Below are positions 8,587 through 18,004 of a stretch of 64,000 bases of DNA, piece after piece. Source of the DNA: DATNFP01 sp035606335. GTDB lineage: Bacteria; Bacteroidota; Bacteroidia; Chitinophagales; Chitinophagaceae. Where the stretch lies: NCBI GenBank assembly GCA_035606335.1, contig DATNFP010000170.1, positions 1 through 64,000 on the forward strand. Reading direction: 5' to 3'. Below the pieces are notes generated by a model, which was given only the letters and a program-made list of their open reading frames with translations, made no database searches and was not told where the DNA came from. Position numbers and translations under genes: made by a program. Within the stretch, counting starts at the first letter, position 1; each line of letters opens with the position of its first letter.

Positions 8587-9708
8587 CTACAATTTACCTT
8601 GAGGTACCGGTTTGTTATAACCTCCCCATACAAAGCCTATTGTTACAGTATTTCCCATTAGATCAGTTCCGTCAGCATTATTATAATGAACAACATTATA
8701 TTTTGCTTCCACGCCTAAATAACTGTAATGGCTATAATAATATTTATACGTGGCACCAATGTTCAAATTCAATGATCCTAAATATTTCTCCACTTGACTA
8801 TACTTATAATAACTCCTCTGCCTCATCACATCTATACGATCATATCCTACGCCACCAATAACCTCAATTTCATTTTTATTTTCACTCCATACTTTATAAC
8901 TACCATATGCACTAATACAACTACTAAAAAAATAACTCGTATTTCTTAAATGCCCTTTTATATATGTCTGATAAGTATTCGGAGAATTAAAAAATCTGAA
9001 TTGTGCATCAAAATCTACAGTTACTTTATTCCATCTCTTACCAATACGGCCTTCTATAAATGGGTGTGAACCCAATTTATTCAGATCGCCTATTGGTATC
9101 CATGCTCCGGCAAGAAGAGCAGTATTAATGGCGTTCCACTTATGTTTTTTAATCCCGGAATAGCTTTTTTGCAGCGTAGTACCTTTATAGGCCGAATTAT
9201 CCAACTGCTCAAATGAATTTAAATCCCTATTAGCATAAAAATCAACCAAAAACTTTTCTACAGGAGAAAGATCAGGTATGGTTTGTAAAGATGCAGCTAT
9301 TGATGCTAAAAAAGGATAGTAATTATCAGCAGTAGGCTCTGATTTGTAATTGGGAGCTTTAAATGTGTCCCGGTTATCATAGCTTTCTTTGTAGGCAATA
9401 AGATAATCTATGATGTCGTCTCTATAGTTACTTTCGCTAAAAGCTCCTGTTTTAATAGCATACAATATCTCGAATGAAAATAATGGTTGTACCCTTCCGC
9501 ATTTGCTTTGCCAGTAATTGATAAGGTCTTCGAGAGAATCAGTTTTATCTGAATTATAAAATTTAGGTAAAAGAAAACTGCAATTATAACTTACATCTTC
9601 ACAAGTCAATGCTCTCTTTGTCATCATTGCCTCCATTGCCTTGTTATCCTGAGAATTAGCTTTACTAAATATTAATAGTAAAATAAAAAATAGAATTGTT
9701 CTCCTCAT
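8587..9708 (-). CDS. Uncharacterised envelope protein, signal peptide and C-terminal barrel-like region
   Basis: 373 residues. An N-terminal signal peptide (MRRTILFFILLLIFSKANSQ) is followed by a helical domain of about 170 residues with several cysteines, then a C-terminal half rich in alternating aromatic and polar strands (DFDAQFRFFNS, SYKVWSENKNEIEVIGGVG, LGVEAKYNVVHYNN, VTIGFVWGGY). This second half looks like an outer-membrane beta-barrel. I do not recognise the family. It converges on recQ with only ten bases between stops. Confidence 0.75.
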   Translation of the reverse strand: MRRTILFFILLLIFSKANSQDNKAMEAMMTKRALTCEDVSYNCSFLLPKFYNSDKTDSLEDLINYWQSKCGRVQPLFSFEILYAIKTGAFSESNYRDDIIDYLIAYKESYDNRDTFKAPNYKSEPTADNYYPFLASIAASLQTIPDLSPVEKFLVDFYANRDLNSFEQLDNSAYKGTTLQKSYSGIKKHKWNAINTALLAGAWIPIGDLNKLGSHPFIEGRIGKRWNKVTVDFDAQFRFFNSPNTYQTYIKGHLRNTSYFFSSCISAYGSYKVWSENKNEIEVIGGVGYDRIDVMRQRSYYKYSQVEKYLGSLNLNIGATYKYYYSHYSYLGVEAKYNVVHYNNADGTDLMGNTVTIGFVWGGYNKPVPQGKL

Positions 9709-9751
9709 AAGGTATTTAAAGATAGTGATTCTATCAGTTTCATCTTACTAC

Positions 9752-9784
9752 AAAAAAAGAGCCATATATTATGAATATGGCTCT
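9752..9784 (-). terminator. Intrinsic terminator of the aldehyde dehydrogenase gene
   Basis: AGAGCCATAT (9758-9767) and ATATGGCTCT (9775-9784) form a perfect 10-bp stem with a 7-base loop. On the minus strand it is followed by seven T (9752-9758), just downstream of the dehydrogenase stop. Confidence 0.82.
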
Positions 9785-9803
9785 CTAAAACAAATTAATT
9801 ATT

Positions 9804-11336
9804 TTATATATGGAATTTAATGCCTTGGGCTAATGGCAATTGATCGCTCCAGTTAATAGTGTTGGTTTGTCGCCTCATATATGCTTTCCAGCTATCAGAG
9901 CCGCTTTCACGTCCGCCTCCTGTTTCTTTTTCACCACCAAAAGCACCACCGATTTCAGCACCGCTGGTACCAATGTTTACATTTGCTATCCCGCAATCAC
10001 TACCCATCCCCGATAAAAACAATTCTGCTTCACGCATATTTAATGTCATAATTGAAGAAGACAATCCTTGCGGAACACCGTTTTGCATACCAACAGCTTC
10101 ATCGATAGTTTTATATTTTATCAGGTACAAAATAGGAGCAAAGGTTTCGTGCTGCACTATAGCCCAGTCATTCTCTACTTCAAACACACATGGTTTCACA
10201 TAGCAACCGCTTTTATAACCTGTACCTTCTAATACACCACCTGCAACTACCTCTTTACCACCTGCTTTTTTTATTTCTTTTATAGCATTGAGATATCCTT
10301 TCACTGCGTCTTTATCAATTAATGGTCCCACATGATTATTCTCATCGAGGGGATCGCCAATTTTTAATTGTTCATACGCTGCTATCAATTTCTTTTTAAA
10401 CGTGTTGTATACTTTGTCGTTTATTATCAATCGGCGTGTAGTTGTACAGCGCTGTCCGGCAGTTCCTACGGCACCAAACAAAGACGCATGCAATGCTATA
10501 TTCAGATCTGCATTTTCAGTAATGATGATAGCATTGTTGCCACCCAATTCAAGTATTGATTTTCCTAAGCGCGCAGCTACTGCCGCCCCTACGGCTTTGC
10601 CCATTCTTGTTGATCCTGTGGCCGATATCAAAGGTATCCTTGTATCGTTGCTCAGCCATTCTCCCGTTTCACGCATTCCTACTACAAGCCCGCAAACTCC
10701 TTCGGGTACCTTATTTGCTTTAAAAACTTCTGAAATAATATTTACACATGCTATTGCGGCCAAAGGTGTTTTTTCTGACGGCTTCCATACGCACGTATTG
10801 CCACATATCCACGCCAACATACTATTCCAACTCCACACGGCTACCGGGAAATTAAAGGCACTGATGATACCTACAACTCCTAGCGGATGCCATTGCTCAT
10901 ACATTCGGTGTAGTGGCCGCTCGCTATGCATAGATAGCCCATAAAGCTGTCTCGACATGCCTACCGCAAGGTCACATATATCTATCATTTCCTGCACTTC
11001 GCCAAAACCTTCCTGCAGGCTTTTACCCATTTCGTAAGAAACCAATCTTCCTAACGGATCTTTAAATTTTCGTAGTGCCTCTCCTATTTGCCTTACTATT
11101 TCCCCACGTTTAGGAGCAGGCCATGTGCGCCATTCGCCAAACGCTATCTGCGATTGTTTTACTATACTATCGTACGATTTACGATTTACCGAATTTATAG
11201 AAGCAATTAATTTACCATCTACTGGGGAATAACAATCTATTTTCTCTCCACCTGCTTTCAGCCACTTCGTGCCTGTAGAGGCGCCTTCATTCACTTTGTC
11301 AATATGAAGGATTTCCAGCACCTTATTTATTTTCAT
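9804..11336 (-). CDS. ALDH7-type aldehyde dehydrogenase (L-aminoadipate-semialdehyde dehydrogenase)
   Basis: 510 residues. Family hallmarks are the NAD-site ISAFNFPVAVWSWN and WKPSEKTPL, the general-base motif LELGGNN, and the catalytic Cys in GTAGQRCTTTRRL. The C-terminal signature GAEIGGAFGGEKETGGGRE is characteristic of ALDH7A1/antiquitin proteins. These oxidise alpha-aminoadipic semialdehyde in lysine breakdown; betaine aldehyde is an alternative substrate in the family. Other lysine-catabolic genes are not seen nearby, so the pathway link rests on the family alone. It has its own promoter box at 11354-11361 and its own terminator. Confidence 0.93.
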   Translation of the reverse strand: MKINKVLEILHIDKVNEGASTGTKWLKAGGEKIDCYSPVDGKLIASINSVNRKSYDSIVKQSQIAFGEWRTWPAPKRGEIVRQIGEALRKFKDPLGRLVSYEMGKSLQEGFGEVQEMIDICDLAVGMSRQLYGLSMHSERPLHRMYEQWHPLGVVGIISAFNFPVAVWSWNSMLAWICGNTCVWKPSEKTPLAAIACVNIISEVFKANKVPEGVCGLVVGMRETGEWLSNDTRIPLISATGSTRMGKAVGAAVAARLGKSILELGGNNAIIITENADLNIALHASLFGAVGTAGQRCTTTRRLIINDKVYNTFKKKLIAAYEQLKIGDPLDENNHVGPLIDKDAVKGYLNAIKEIKKAGGKEVVAGGVLEGTGYKSGCYVKPCVFEVENDWAIVQHETFAPILYLIKYKTIDEAVGMQNGVPQGLSSSIMTLNMREAELFLSGMGSDCGIANVNIGTSGAEIGGAFGGEKETGGGRESGSDSWKAYMRRQTNTINWSDQLPLAQGIKFHI

Positions 11337-11353
11337 AAAATTTTTTCTATTTG

Positions 11354-11361
11354 CAAAAATA
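11354..11361 (-). promoter_or_regulatory. -7 box for the aldehyde dehydrogenase
   Basis: TATTTTTG on the minus strand matches TAnnTTTG, 17 bases before the ATG. Confidence 0.55.
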
Positions 11362-11384
11362 CGTTAAAACTTATCCTTTTATAA

Positions 11385-11933
11385 TTAAGGAAAAACAAAT
11401 GGGCTATTAAAAGCCTGCAAAGTCTGGAAAGAAAGGTCCCGTTGTGAGATAACAGGGTTCTGAACCTGCCAATCAAAACCAATACTGTCAAATCGTATTC
11501 CTGTATCATGCTGCTGACTGTATTCTGATGATACCAGGTAATATGTTATAGCTCCATCGGATAGCGATTTAAAGCCATGAGCAAAGCCTTCAGGTATATA
11601 ATATGCTTTATGATTTGCACCGGAAAGCTCATGTGCAAAATACTGGCCAAATGTGGGAGAATTCTTTCTAACATCTACAATCACGTCGAGGATAGAACCA
11701 TAAGGACAAAAAACAATTTTTGCATGATGATGGGGAGGCAACTGGAAATGCATTCCTCTTATCACATCTTTTGCAGATGATGAAAAATAACTTTCCTTTA
11801 ATGTAAATTCAATACCTGCTTCCTTTAGGCTTGTTTCATGAAATGTCTTAATAAACGAGCCCCTTGTATCTTCAAAAGATGGCATTGTAATTAAACAGGC
11901 TCCTTGTAGCGATATTGGTTCTATCTTCCACAT
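11385..11933 (-). CDS. RmlC-like 3,5-epimerase family protein
   Basis: 182-residue cupin of the dTDP-4-dehydrorhamnose 3,5-epimerase family. It shows the RmlC sequence blocks DTRGSFIKTF, GMHFQLPPHHHAKIV, GSILDVIVDVRKNSPTFGQY, PEGFAHGF and the late YLVSSEYSQ. The catalytic His (in MHFQ) and the following Lys (AKIV) are present. Its stop-start junction overlaps the CDP-glucose dehydratase by one base, so it probably acts on a CDP-linked 4-keto-6-deoxy sugar rather than on dTDP-linked rhamnose precursors. That substrate is inferred from neighbours. Confidence 0.85.
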   Translation of the reverse strand: MWKIEPISLQGACLITMPSFEDTRGSFIKTFHETSLKEAGIEFTLKESYFSSSAKDVIRGMHFQLPPHHHAKIVFCPYGSILDVIVDVRKNSPTFGQYFAHELSGANHKAYYIPEGFAHGFKSLSDGAITYYLVSSEYSQQHDTGIRFDSIGFDWQVQNPVISQRDLSFQTLQAFNSPFVFP

Positions 11934-13045
11934 TACGAAATAGGTCCAAAATAATTTTCAATTTGTTGAATGCACTTTTCATGTGCTGAATGTTGTTTAT
12001 CAGCATACCAGCCTGCTGTCCAGTTAATTGCTTTTACAGCATTTAATTGCGGCTGCCAACCCAGCAGATAATTAGCTTTACTGCTATCTAACAAAAGTAG
12101 TTTAGCTTCATGTGGCGCACCGTCTGTAACTATATTCGTATAATCCCCTCCACTAAAATTTTCAAGAAAAATTTTAGTGAGCTCTTCCACAGTAAGCATA
12201 TCTTCTTTATTAGGCCCAAAATTAAAGGCTGTGCTATATCTTACAGGATCCTCACTCATTTTTGCGGCAAGCAATAAATAAGCTCCTAACGGTTCTAATA
12301 CATGTTGCCAGGGACGAATGGAATTAGGATTACGTAATCCAATCGTCTCACCAAACTCCAATGACCTTACAATATCTGGTACGATACGGTCATCGGAATA
12401 ATCACCACCTCCTATTACATTTCCTGCACGCACAGATGCAACTGCTTTTTCATGATTTGTATAATCCTGTGGATTAAAAAAGGAGCGCCTGTATGAGGCC
12501 ACAATAACCTCTGCTGCTGCCTTACTTGCGGAATAAGGATCATATCCCCCCAATTTATCATCTTCCTTAAAAGGGGTACCGCGTTCAGGATTTTCATAAA
12601 CCTTATCCGTTGTTATCATTAATGCCACGCAAGGTGGTTGCAAACCACGAATAGCTTCCAGTATATGTACAGTTCCTTGTGTATTCACCATAAATGTATC
12701 GGAAGGAACCTCATAACTACGGCGTACCAATGATTGCGCAGCCAGGTGAAAAACAAAATGTGGCTCAAAACGTATCAATTCACCTTTCAAAGTATGAAGA
12801 TCCCGCAAATCGGCAATTACAGAAGAATAACAAAGCTTATCTCCTTCTATCTGATTATAAAGGTCATTTGACTTTTCCGGAGCTAATGAATAACCCTTCA
12901 CATCAGCGCCAAGCCATTGCAATATTTGTAGTAGCCATGCACCTTTGAAGCCCGTATGTCCTGTAAGAAATACCCGCTTGCCATTAAATATCGAGTGTAA
13001 GTAATCTGCTGTTACCACTTTTTCCATTGGGGGTCTGTCTGCCAT
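11933..13045 (-). CDS. rfbG: CDP-glucose 4,6-dehydratase
   Basis: 370-residue extended SDR enzyme. It has the NAD-binding GHTGFKGAWLLQIL, the LAAQSLVRRSYE segment, and the catalytic YDPYSASKAAAE (Tyr-x3-Lys). It converts CDP-glucose to CDP-4-dehydro-6-deoxyglucose. The reading frame begins 34 bases inside the upstream rfbF gene; a second ATG at 13027 is also possible. The gene pair with rfbF is classic for CDP-sugar biosynthesis feeding O-antigen or other surface glycans. Confidence 0.95.
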   Translation of the reverse strand: MADRPPMEKVVTADYLHSIFNGKRVFLTGHTGFKGAWLLQILQWLGADVKGYSLAPEKSNDLYNQIEGDKLCYSSVIADLRDLHTLKGELIRFEPHFVFHLAAQSLVRRSYEVPSDTFMVNTQGTVHILEAIRGLQPPCVALMITTDKVYENPERGTPFKEDDKLGGYDPYSASKAAAEVIVASYRRSFFNPQDYTNHEKAVASVRAGNVIGGGDYSDDRIVPDIVRSLEFGETIGLRNPNSIRPWQHVLEPLGAYLLLAAKMSEDPVRYSTAFNFGPNKEDMLTVEELTKIFLENFSGGDYTNIVTDGAPHEAKLLLLDSSKANYLLGWQPQLNAVKAINWTAGWYADKQHSAHEKCIQQIENYFGPIS

Positions 13046-13785
13046 AAATATTCTAATTCTTCCTTATCACGTATCGTATCCATACACTTCCAGAAGTTGT
13101 GATGCCTATATGCAACTATTTCTTTGTCTTTTGCCAAATCATCCATTGGTTTGCGCTCCCACATTATATCATCAGCATCAGCAGGAAGATATTTTGCTAT
13201 TTCAGGCCGCAACACAAAAAAACCACCATTGATCCATGTACCTGAATCTTCCGGTTTTTCTTCAAAGCTATCTATAGTGCCATCATCACCCATTTTAATC
13301 ACTCCAAACCGGCTTGTAGCCTGAATAGCAGTCATGGTACAAATTTTACCGCTGCTTTTATGGAATTTGACCAATTCATCAATGTTTACATCACACACGC
13401 CGTCACCATAAGTAAGCATAAACGGTTCATTGCCCACATAAGGCAATACACGTTTTAGTCGTCCGGCTGTCATTGTATCAAGCCCTGTATCTATAAGAGA
13501 CACTTTAAATGGTTCTGAAAAATTATTGTGAACCTCTACTGAATTGTTGGAGAGATCAACAGTAATATCGGTGTTATGCAAAAAATAATTGGTGAAATAT
13601 TCTTTTATCATCCAGCCTTTGTATCCCAGGCAAATAATAAATTCAGTGTGACCATAAGAGGCATATATTTTCATAATATGCCATAAAATGGGTTTCCCCC
13701 CTATTTCAATCATGGGTTTAGGCCGTAAGGACGATTCTTCAGATATCCGGGTACCACGTCCTCCTGCAAAAATTACTACTTTCAT
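13012..13785 (-). CDS. rfbF: Glucose-1-phosphate cytidylyltransferase
   Basis: 257 residues. The nucleotidyltransferase signature GGRGTRISEESSLRPKPMIE is at the N terminus, followed by GGKPILWHIMKIYA and the metal site TYGDGVCDVN. The SFEEKPEDSGTWINGGFFVL region is typical of RfbF. It makes CDP-glucose from CTP and glucose-1-phosphate, the first step of the CDP-deoxysugar route completed by the next gene. It heads a three-gene operon with overlapping frames, preceded by a good promoter box. Confidence 0.95.
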   Translation of the reverse strand: MKVVIFAGGRGTRISEESSLRPKPMIEIGGKPILWHIMKIYASYGHTEFIICLGYKGWMIKEYFTNYFLHNTDITVDLSNNSVEVHNNFSEPFKVSLIDTGLDTMTAGRLKRVLPYVGNEPFMLTYGDGVCDVNIDELVKFHKSSGKICTMTAIQATSRFGVIKMGDDGTIDSFEEKPEDSGTWINGGFFVLRPEIAKYLPADADDIMWERKPMDDLAKDKEIVAYRHHNFWKCMDTIRDKEELEYLWQTDPQWKKW

Positions 13786-13814
13786 CAGGAATTTGTTTTC
13801 AATTGAATATTCAA

Positions 13815-13822
13815 CAAAAATA
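13815..13822 (-). promoter_or_regulatory. -7 box (and -33 TTG) for the rfbF operon
   Basis: TATTTTTG on the minus strand matches TAnnTTTG. A TTTTTTG lies 21 bases upstream, about where the -33 TTTG element is expected. Confidence 0.6.
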
Positions 13823-13912
13823 AAAGAAGTGCCCAGTTTAATGCAAAAAACATTAATGTCGAAACATTAAATATTGTTAATTTAATCTGGCTTTCTAAAA
13901 GTAAATAATTAT

Positions 13913-14767
13913 TTATTTGATAGTATAGTTTTTAGGAATGGAGAACGGATAGTCAAGCTGCTGGTCGAAATCAGCATTCGCAAAATTCATATCAAGATAA
14001 TACTGCAAGCCTGCGTTCTGTATGTTTACCGTTCTGCTGGCAGAGAGCTTTTGTCCGCCTATTATTTCATAATTCCCATATTGTATCATCGCTTGCGGGC
14101 CACTATTTGTCTTTGCCTTCAGTTGGGATAAACTCATAGTTGTATCAGATTTATTATAAGTCACCTGCTGTATATAGTTGCTATCTTCTTCCTGCAGAGA
14201 CCAGGTGCCGCCAGAATCTGTGGCATCTGTAACATTTCCCGGCGCAATTAAGGTATTACCAACAATAAAATTTTGCAAAGAAGAAAAATCAACAGGCGTT
14301 GGTAGCAGCTTTGCAGCCTGTGTCAATGGCATTTTTGTTACCTCTTTCTGCAAATAATTAATAATTGTAATACTATCTGGTGTAATCCCAACTCTTGCTA
14401 CTTGTACCAAGCCGCCTAATGCTGTTATAGCAACCCAAATAATACTATCCTTTCTGATACGAATATTGGCGGTGAATTCTTGTTTCATATCAGGGCCTTC
14501 AAAATTCATTTTGGCCTTGCCACTGAAAGTAGTGTAGTTTATCTTTTGTTGTAACAATGGAGATAATGAGGCTATCAACACCTTCTTTTCACCTGTGATA
14601 AGCGAAGGTTTAGAACTGTCAACCACTGGTTTAGTCACCACAGTAGTATCGGTTATTACTTTTGTTGTATCAACAGTCACATTATTGACTGTTGCTTTTT
14701 TACTTATTTTACATGCATTTATTGATAACCCTAACAATATCACAATTCCAATAATATACTTATTCAT
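13913..14767 (-). CDS. DUF4292 lipoprotein
   Basis: 284 residues with a lipoprotein signal (MNKYIIGIVILLGLSINAC, lipobox Cys at 19) and a low-complexity Thr/Val linker. The following domain (KKVLIASLSPLLQQKINYTT ... FSGKAKMNFEGPD) matches the DUF4292 family, thought to resemble LolA/LolB-like half-barrels. It is the last gene of the dut operon; its start overlaps the TPR gene stop by 8 bases. A role in envelope lipid or lipoprotein handling is a reasonable guess but not shown. Confidence 0.85.
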   Translation of the reverse strand: MNKYIIGIVILLGLSINACKISKKATVNNVTVDTTKVITDTTVVTKPVVDSSKPSLITGEKKVLIASLSPLLQQKINYTTFSGKAKMNFEGPDMKQEFTANIRIRKDSIIWVAITALGGLVQVARVGITPDSITIINYLQKEVTKMPLTQAAKLLPTPVDFSSLQNFIVGNTLIAPGNVTDATDSGGTWSLQEEDSNYIQQVTYNKSDTTMSLSQLKAKTNSGPQAMIQYGNYEIIGGQKLSASRTVNIQNAGLQYYLDMNFANADFDQQLDYPFSIPKNYTIK

Positions 14768-16508
14768 ACAATGTTCTTTCCTGTATTTTTTTGTCGATCC
14801 GGGGGTCGTTGATCCCCTTTTCTTTCGCCTTTTTCCAATATTCTACAGCTTTATCTTTATCGTTTAGTTTATAGTACACATCTCCCAGATGCTCATAAAC
14901 TGTGGCATCTGCGTTTTGAGGATTAGCATCTATGGCTTTTTGTATGTATTCTTTTGCTTTATCATACTTTCCCATCTTATACAATATCCATCCATATGTG
15001 TCTAAAAATGTCGGTTCATCAACTCTTATTTCCAGAGAATGTTTCGACATTTTCTCTGCCTCTTCAAGCCTGGCCCCCCTTTCTGATAAATAATAGCTGT
15101 AATTGTTTAATATAGTTGCATTATTGGGGTCTAATTGTAATGCTCTATTAAAATTGGTATCGCACAGTGTATATTCTTTTATTGTGTAATACAAATCGCC
15201 TAAAGTAGAATACATTTCGGCGAGAAGCTGGGGGTTATCTTCAGGTTGGGCATCTATTGCCCTATTAATTGCTTTAATTGCCTCTGTGTAATTATTCTTA
15301 TTCATTTCTCCTATTCCATGCAGATAGTTTATTATAGCCTGGTTAGGAAAAAGCTTTAAAGCTTTTTCACTATATTTTATTAGTGAATCAGCGTCTTTTT
15401 TATCGGTATAGCTATATAGCAGTTGCTGCCATACCGGAAATTTTGAGGGGTCAATAAAAATTGCCCTTTTATATTGCTCTGTTGCCTTTTCAGGCTCGTT
15501 ATTCATGGCCAAAATATCCCCATATACTGCCTGCACCTGGGCGTCATTTTCATTCTGAGTTGCTAATTGCTCTCCTATGATAAGCCCTTCCTTTTTTCTT
15601 ACTGAATCGACTCCTATATTTTGTAAGTATGGCAGTAATAAACTTAATTGGCTTTCTGCATCAAGATTTTTATTGAGGATCGCCTTCTTTACATATTCAT
15701 TATACTTTGCAGTATCGTTATTTTTCCTGTAATGTTCAGCAAGGCTCAATTGCAAGGTAGGATCATCAGCAGCCATTTGAAGGCCTTTTTTATATATATC
15801 ATCTGCTTTTTGAGGGAACTTATAGTTATCATATATCTCACCAAGCAATGCATAGTATTTCCCTTCACGCGGATTTTGTTCTATAAGCTGCTGTACCACT
15901 TTTACTGCGTTATCAACATCATCCTGTTTAATATATATCTGCTGTTTTTGTAAAAGATAATCTTCATCAGGACCGCTTTCCTCTATTAATTTATCAAGCG
16001 TTGCTAATGCCTCTTTATATTTTCCGGAACGCTCATAAAGCATAGCGGCTCTCAATAAATAATCCTGGTTATATTCTTCATTTTTAGCCAGGTCATTAAA
16101 AATTTCAGCAGCTTCCAAATACTCCTCTTTATTTGCCAGGATATCGGCATATAATGATTTGTACCATTTATTCTTATCATTAAGAGAGATCGCTTTTTTA
16201 ATGTAAGAAATTGCCTCATTCTCTTTTTTCTTCTGAAGACTCAACTTCGCCAATTCATAATAACCAGCCGCTTCATCAGGCTTTACTCTTATAAATATCT
16301 TAAATAAGCTATCAGCCTGCACATCATCGTCAAGCATAACAGCTTTTACAGCATCATAATATAAACGTTCTGCAAAGTCGTCATGACGATCTTGTGGCTG
16401 TGTGCTGCTTTCTGTAGAAATGCTGTATTGAGCCTCCTGACTAAAAGCTATGGGAATATAGCAGAGTGTACCTAATACTATTAAAATGATCCTGTGAAAT
16501 AACTTCAT
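14760..16508 (-). CDS. Tetratricopeptide repeat protein
   Basis: 582 residues: signal peptide, then about twelve consecutive TPR units from residue 40 to the end (for example YYELAKLSLQKKKENEAISY, WQQLLYSYTDKKDADSLIKY, TYGWILYKMGKYDKAKEYI). It is probably periplasmic. The start overlaps the preceding nucleotidyltransferase gene by 4 bases, giving tight translational coupling. The order dUTPase, nucleotidyltransferase, TPR, DUF4292 is one I know as recurrent in Bacteroidota. Function unknown; TPRs generally scaffold protein complexes. Confidence 0.9.
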   Translation of the reverse strand: MKLFHRIILIVLGTLCYIPIAFSQEAQYSISTESSTQPQDRHDDFAERLYYDAVKAVMLDDDVQADSLFKIFIRVKPDEAAGYYELAKLSLQKKKENEAISYIKKAISLNDKNKWYKSLYADILANKEEYLEAAEIFNDLAKNEEYNQDYLLRAAMLYERSGKYKEALATLDKLIEESGPDEDYLLQKQQIYIKQDDVDNAVKVVQQLIEQNPREGKYYALLGEIYDNYKFPQKADDIYKKGLQMAADDPTLQLSLAEHYRKNNDTAKYNEYVKKAILNKNLDAESQLSLLLPYLQNIGVDSVRKKEGLIIGEQLATQNENDAQVQAVYGDILAMNNEPEKATEQYKRAIFIDPSKFPVWQQLLYSYTDKKDADSLIKYSEKALKLFPNQAIINYLHGIGEMNKNNYTEAIKAINRAIDAQPEDNPQLLAEMYSTLGDLYYTIKEYTLCDTNFNRALQLDPNNATILNNYSYYLSERGARLEEAEKMSKHSLEIRVDEPTFLDTYGWILYKMGKYDKAKEYIQKAIDANPQNADATVYEHLGDVYYKLNDKDKAVEYWKKAKEKGINDPRIDKKIQERTLYE

Positions 16509-17512
16509 AACTGAGTTGAAAAATCCCCAAGGCTCAATTCCCTTGGCTTTTCTATGTAAGTTACATTTTTCCCTAACATAGAATTTTCCAAATATACATT
16601 TTTAACAGTACTGCCCGCCTGTATAATAGCATTCCTGATACGGGCATCTTCTATATTAACACCTTCTTCAAGAGATACGAAGGGGCCAATTACCGCGTTT
16701 TTCAAAACTACATTTTCACCGATATAGCAAGGAGGTATAATAACTGAATTTTCAACCCTGGCGCTAGCAGATATAAGCTTTTCACTGTCTTTCTTTATGT
16801 CAAGGATCCGTTGATTCGTATATACTGTTGCATCCTTATTACCGCAATCAAGCCATTCCGCCACCTGGTCTGTATAGAATTTTACGCCATTTTTCAGCAT
16901 ATAATCCATTGCATCCGTAAGCTGATACTCTCCTTTCAGCTTTATATCCTCGTCTATCAATCGTTGTAATTCCTTTTTCAGCCTTTCTCCATCCCTGAAA
17001 TAATAAACACCTATTATAGCAAGGTCGGACACAAATTCCTTGGGTTTTTCTACAAATGCAACAATTTCATTTTCACCGCTCAATTTAACCACACCAAATG
17101 CCGTAGGGTCTTCTACCCGCTGAGTCCATACAATAGCATCCTTTTTTACATCAATCCCAAATGTCGCCTTGAAAAGAGTATCAGCAAAAGCTATGAATAC
17201 ATTACCATGCAAGCTATCGGAGGCACATAATATAGCATGACCTGTCCCTAAGGGCTCTTCCTGGTAATATATCTTTCCTTTAGCACCCAAAGTTTCAGCA
17301 ACTTCACACAAATGCTCTTCTACTTCCTTTCCAAAAGCAGGCCCTATGATAAATGCTATTTCATCAACTTTCTCATTACATGTGGCTATTATATCTTCTA
17401 CAAGACGCTGCACAATGGGCTTACCTGCAATTGGAAGTAATGGTTTAGGAGTTGTAAGAGTATGCGGGCGCATGCGTTTGCCCATACCTGCCATTGGAAT
17501 AATAATATTCAT
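16505..17512 (-). CDS. Sugar-phosphate nucleotidyltransferase with left-handed beta-helix tail
   Basis: 335 residues. The N-terminal Rossmann-like domain begins with MNIIIPMAGMGKRMRPHTLT and TPKPLLPIAGKPI (nucleotide loop), with DTLFK and ATVYTNQR further on. The C terminus shows hexapeptide-like turns (ENSVIIPPCYIGENVVLKNA, IGPFVSLEEGVNI). This is the long RmlA/GlmU-like group. It likely makes an NDP-glucose from a sugar-1-phosphate; the base specificity is uncertain. Second gene of the dut operon, 30 bases after dut. Confidence 0.9.
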   Translation of the reverse strand: MNIIIPMAGMGKRMRPHTLTTPKPLLPIAGKPIVQRLVEDIIATCNEKVDEIAFIIGPAFGKEVEEHLCEVAETLGAKGKIYYQEEPLGTGHAILCASDSLHGNVFIAFADTLFKATFGIDVKKDAIVWTQRVEDPTAFGVVKLSGENEIVAFVEKPKEFVSDLAIIGVYYFRDGERLKKELQRLIDEDIKLKGEYQLTDAMDYMLKNGVKFYTDQVAEWLDCGNKDATVYTNQRILDIKKDSEKLISASARVENSVIIPPCYIGENVVLKNAVIGPFVSLEEGVNIEDARIRNAIIQAGSTVKNVYLENSMLGKNVTYIEKPRELSLGDFSTQL

Positions 17513-17542
17513 GAATAATGCTTTTTATGTTTTTTTGAAGTT

Positions 17543-17986
17543 TTAATGAGTTCCCGAATGACCAAATCCTCCTGCACCACGTTCCGTTGTTTCCAAAATT
17601 TCTGTTTCTACCCACTTTATTGTCTCATATCTGGCTATTATCATCTGGGCAATACGTTCACCGTCACCTATTACCTGAGTTTCCGTTGATAGATTTATGA
17701 CCGGTATCATTATTTCCCCCCTGTAATCAGAATCAATTGTGCCGGGAGTATTTATGAGTGTTAAACCGCGTTTTATAGCAAGCCCGCTACGAGGACGTAT
17801 TTGTGCTTCAAACCCTTCTGGTATTGCAATATATAAGCCCGTAGGAATTAATCTCCTTTCCATCGGCAGTAATTCCACAGCCTCTGTCAGCCAGGCACGC
17901 AAATCCATACCTGATGAACCTTGCGTCTGGTATACAGGCAGGGAATGGGGCGATTTATTTACTATTTGTATCTGTACAGGATGCAT
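17543..17986 (-). CDS. dut: dUTP diphosphatase
   Basis: 147 residues, the usual trimeric dUTPase length. All five family motifs are seen: [17 protein letters not shown], the uracil pocket [18 protein letters not shown], and the C-terminal [13 protein letters not shown]. It hydrolyses dUTP to dUMP, keeping uracil out of DNA and feeding dTMP synthesis. First gene of a four-gene operon. The -7 box ends 10 bases before the start codon, so the transcript must have an almost absent leader. Confidence 0.97.
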   Translation of the reverse strand: MHPVQIQIVNKSPHSLPVYQTQGSSGMDLRAWLTEAVELLPMERRLIPTGLYIAIPEGFEAQIRPRSGLAIKRGLTLINTPGTIDSDYRGEIMIPVINLSTETQVIGDGERIAQMIIARYETIKWVETEILETTERGAGGFGHSGTH

Positions 17987-17996
17987 AAAGTGCGGG

Positions 17997-18004
17997 CAAA
18001 GGTA
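17997..18004 (-). promoter_or_regulatory. -7 box for the dut operon
   Basis: TACCTTTG on the minus strand is an exact TAnnTTTG match, 10 bases before the dut ATG. Confidence 0.65.

Noticed and set aside
10402..10944. 180-codon plus-strand frame
   Set aside because: Antisense to the ALDH7 gene, no motif.
11385..11933. dTDP-rhamnose pathway (rmlC)
   Set aside because: No rmlA, rmlB or rmlD next to it; its partners are CDP-glucose enzymes. The family call is kept, the dTDP pathway is not.
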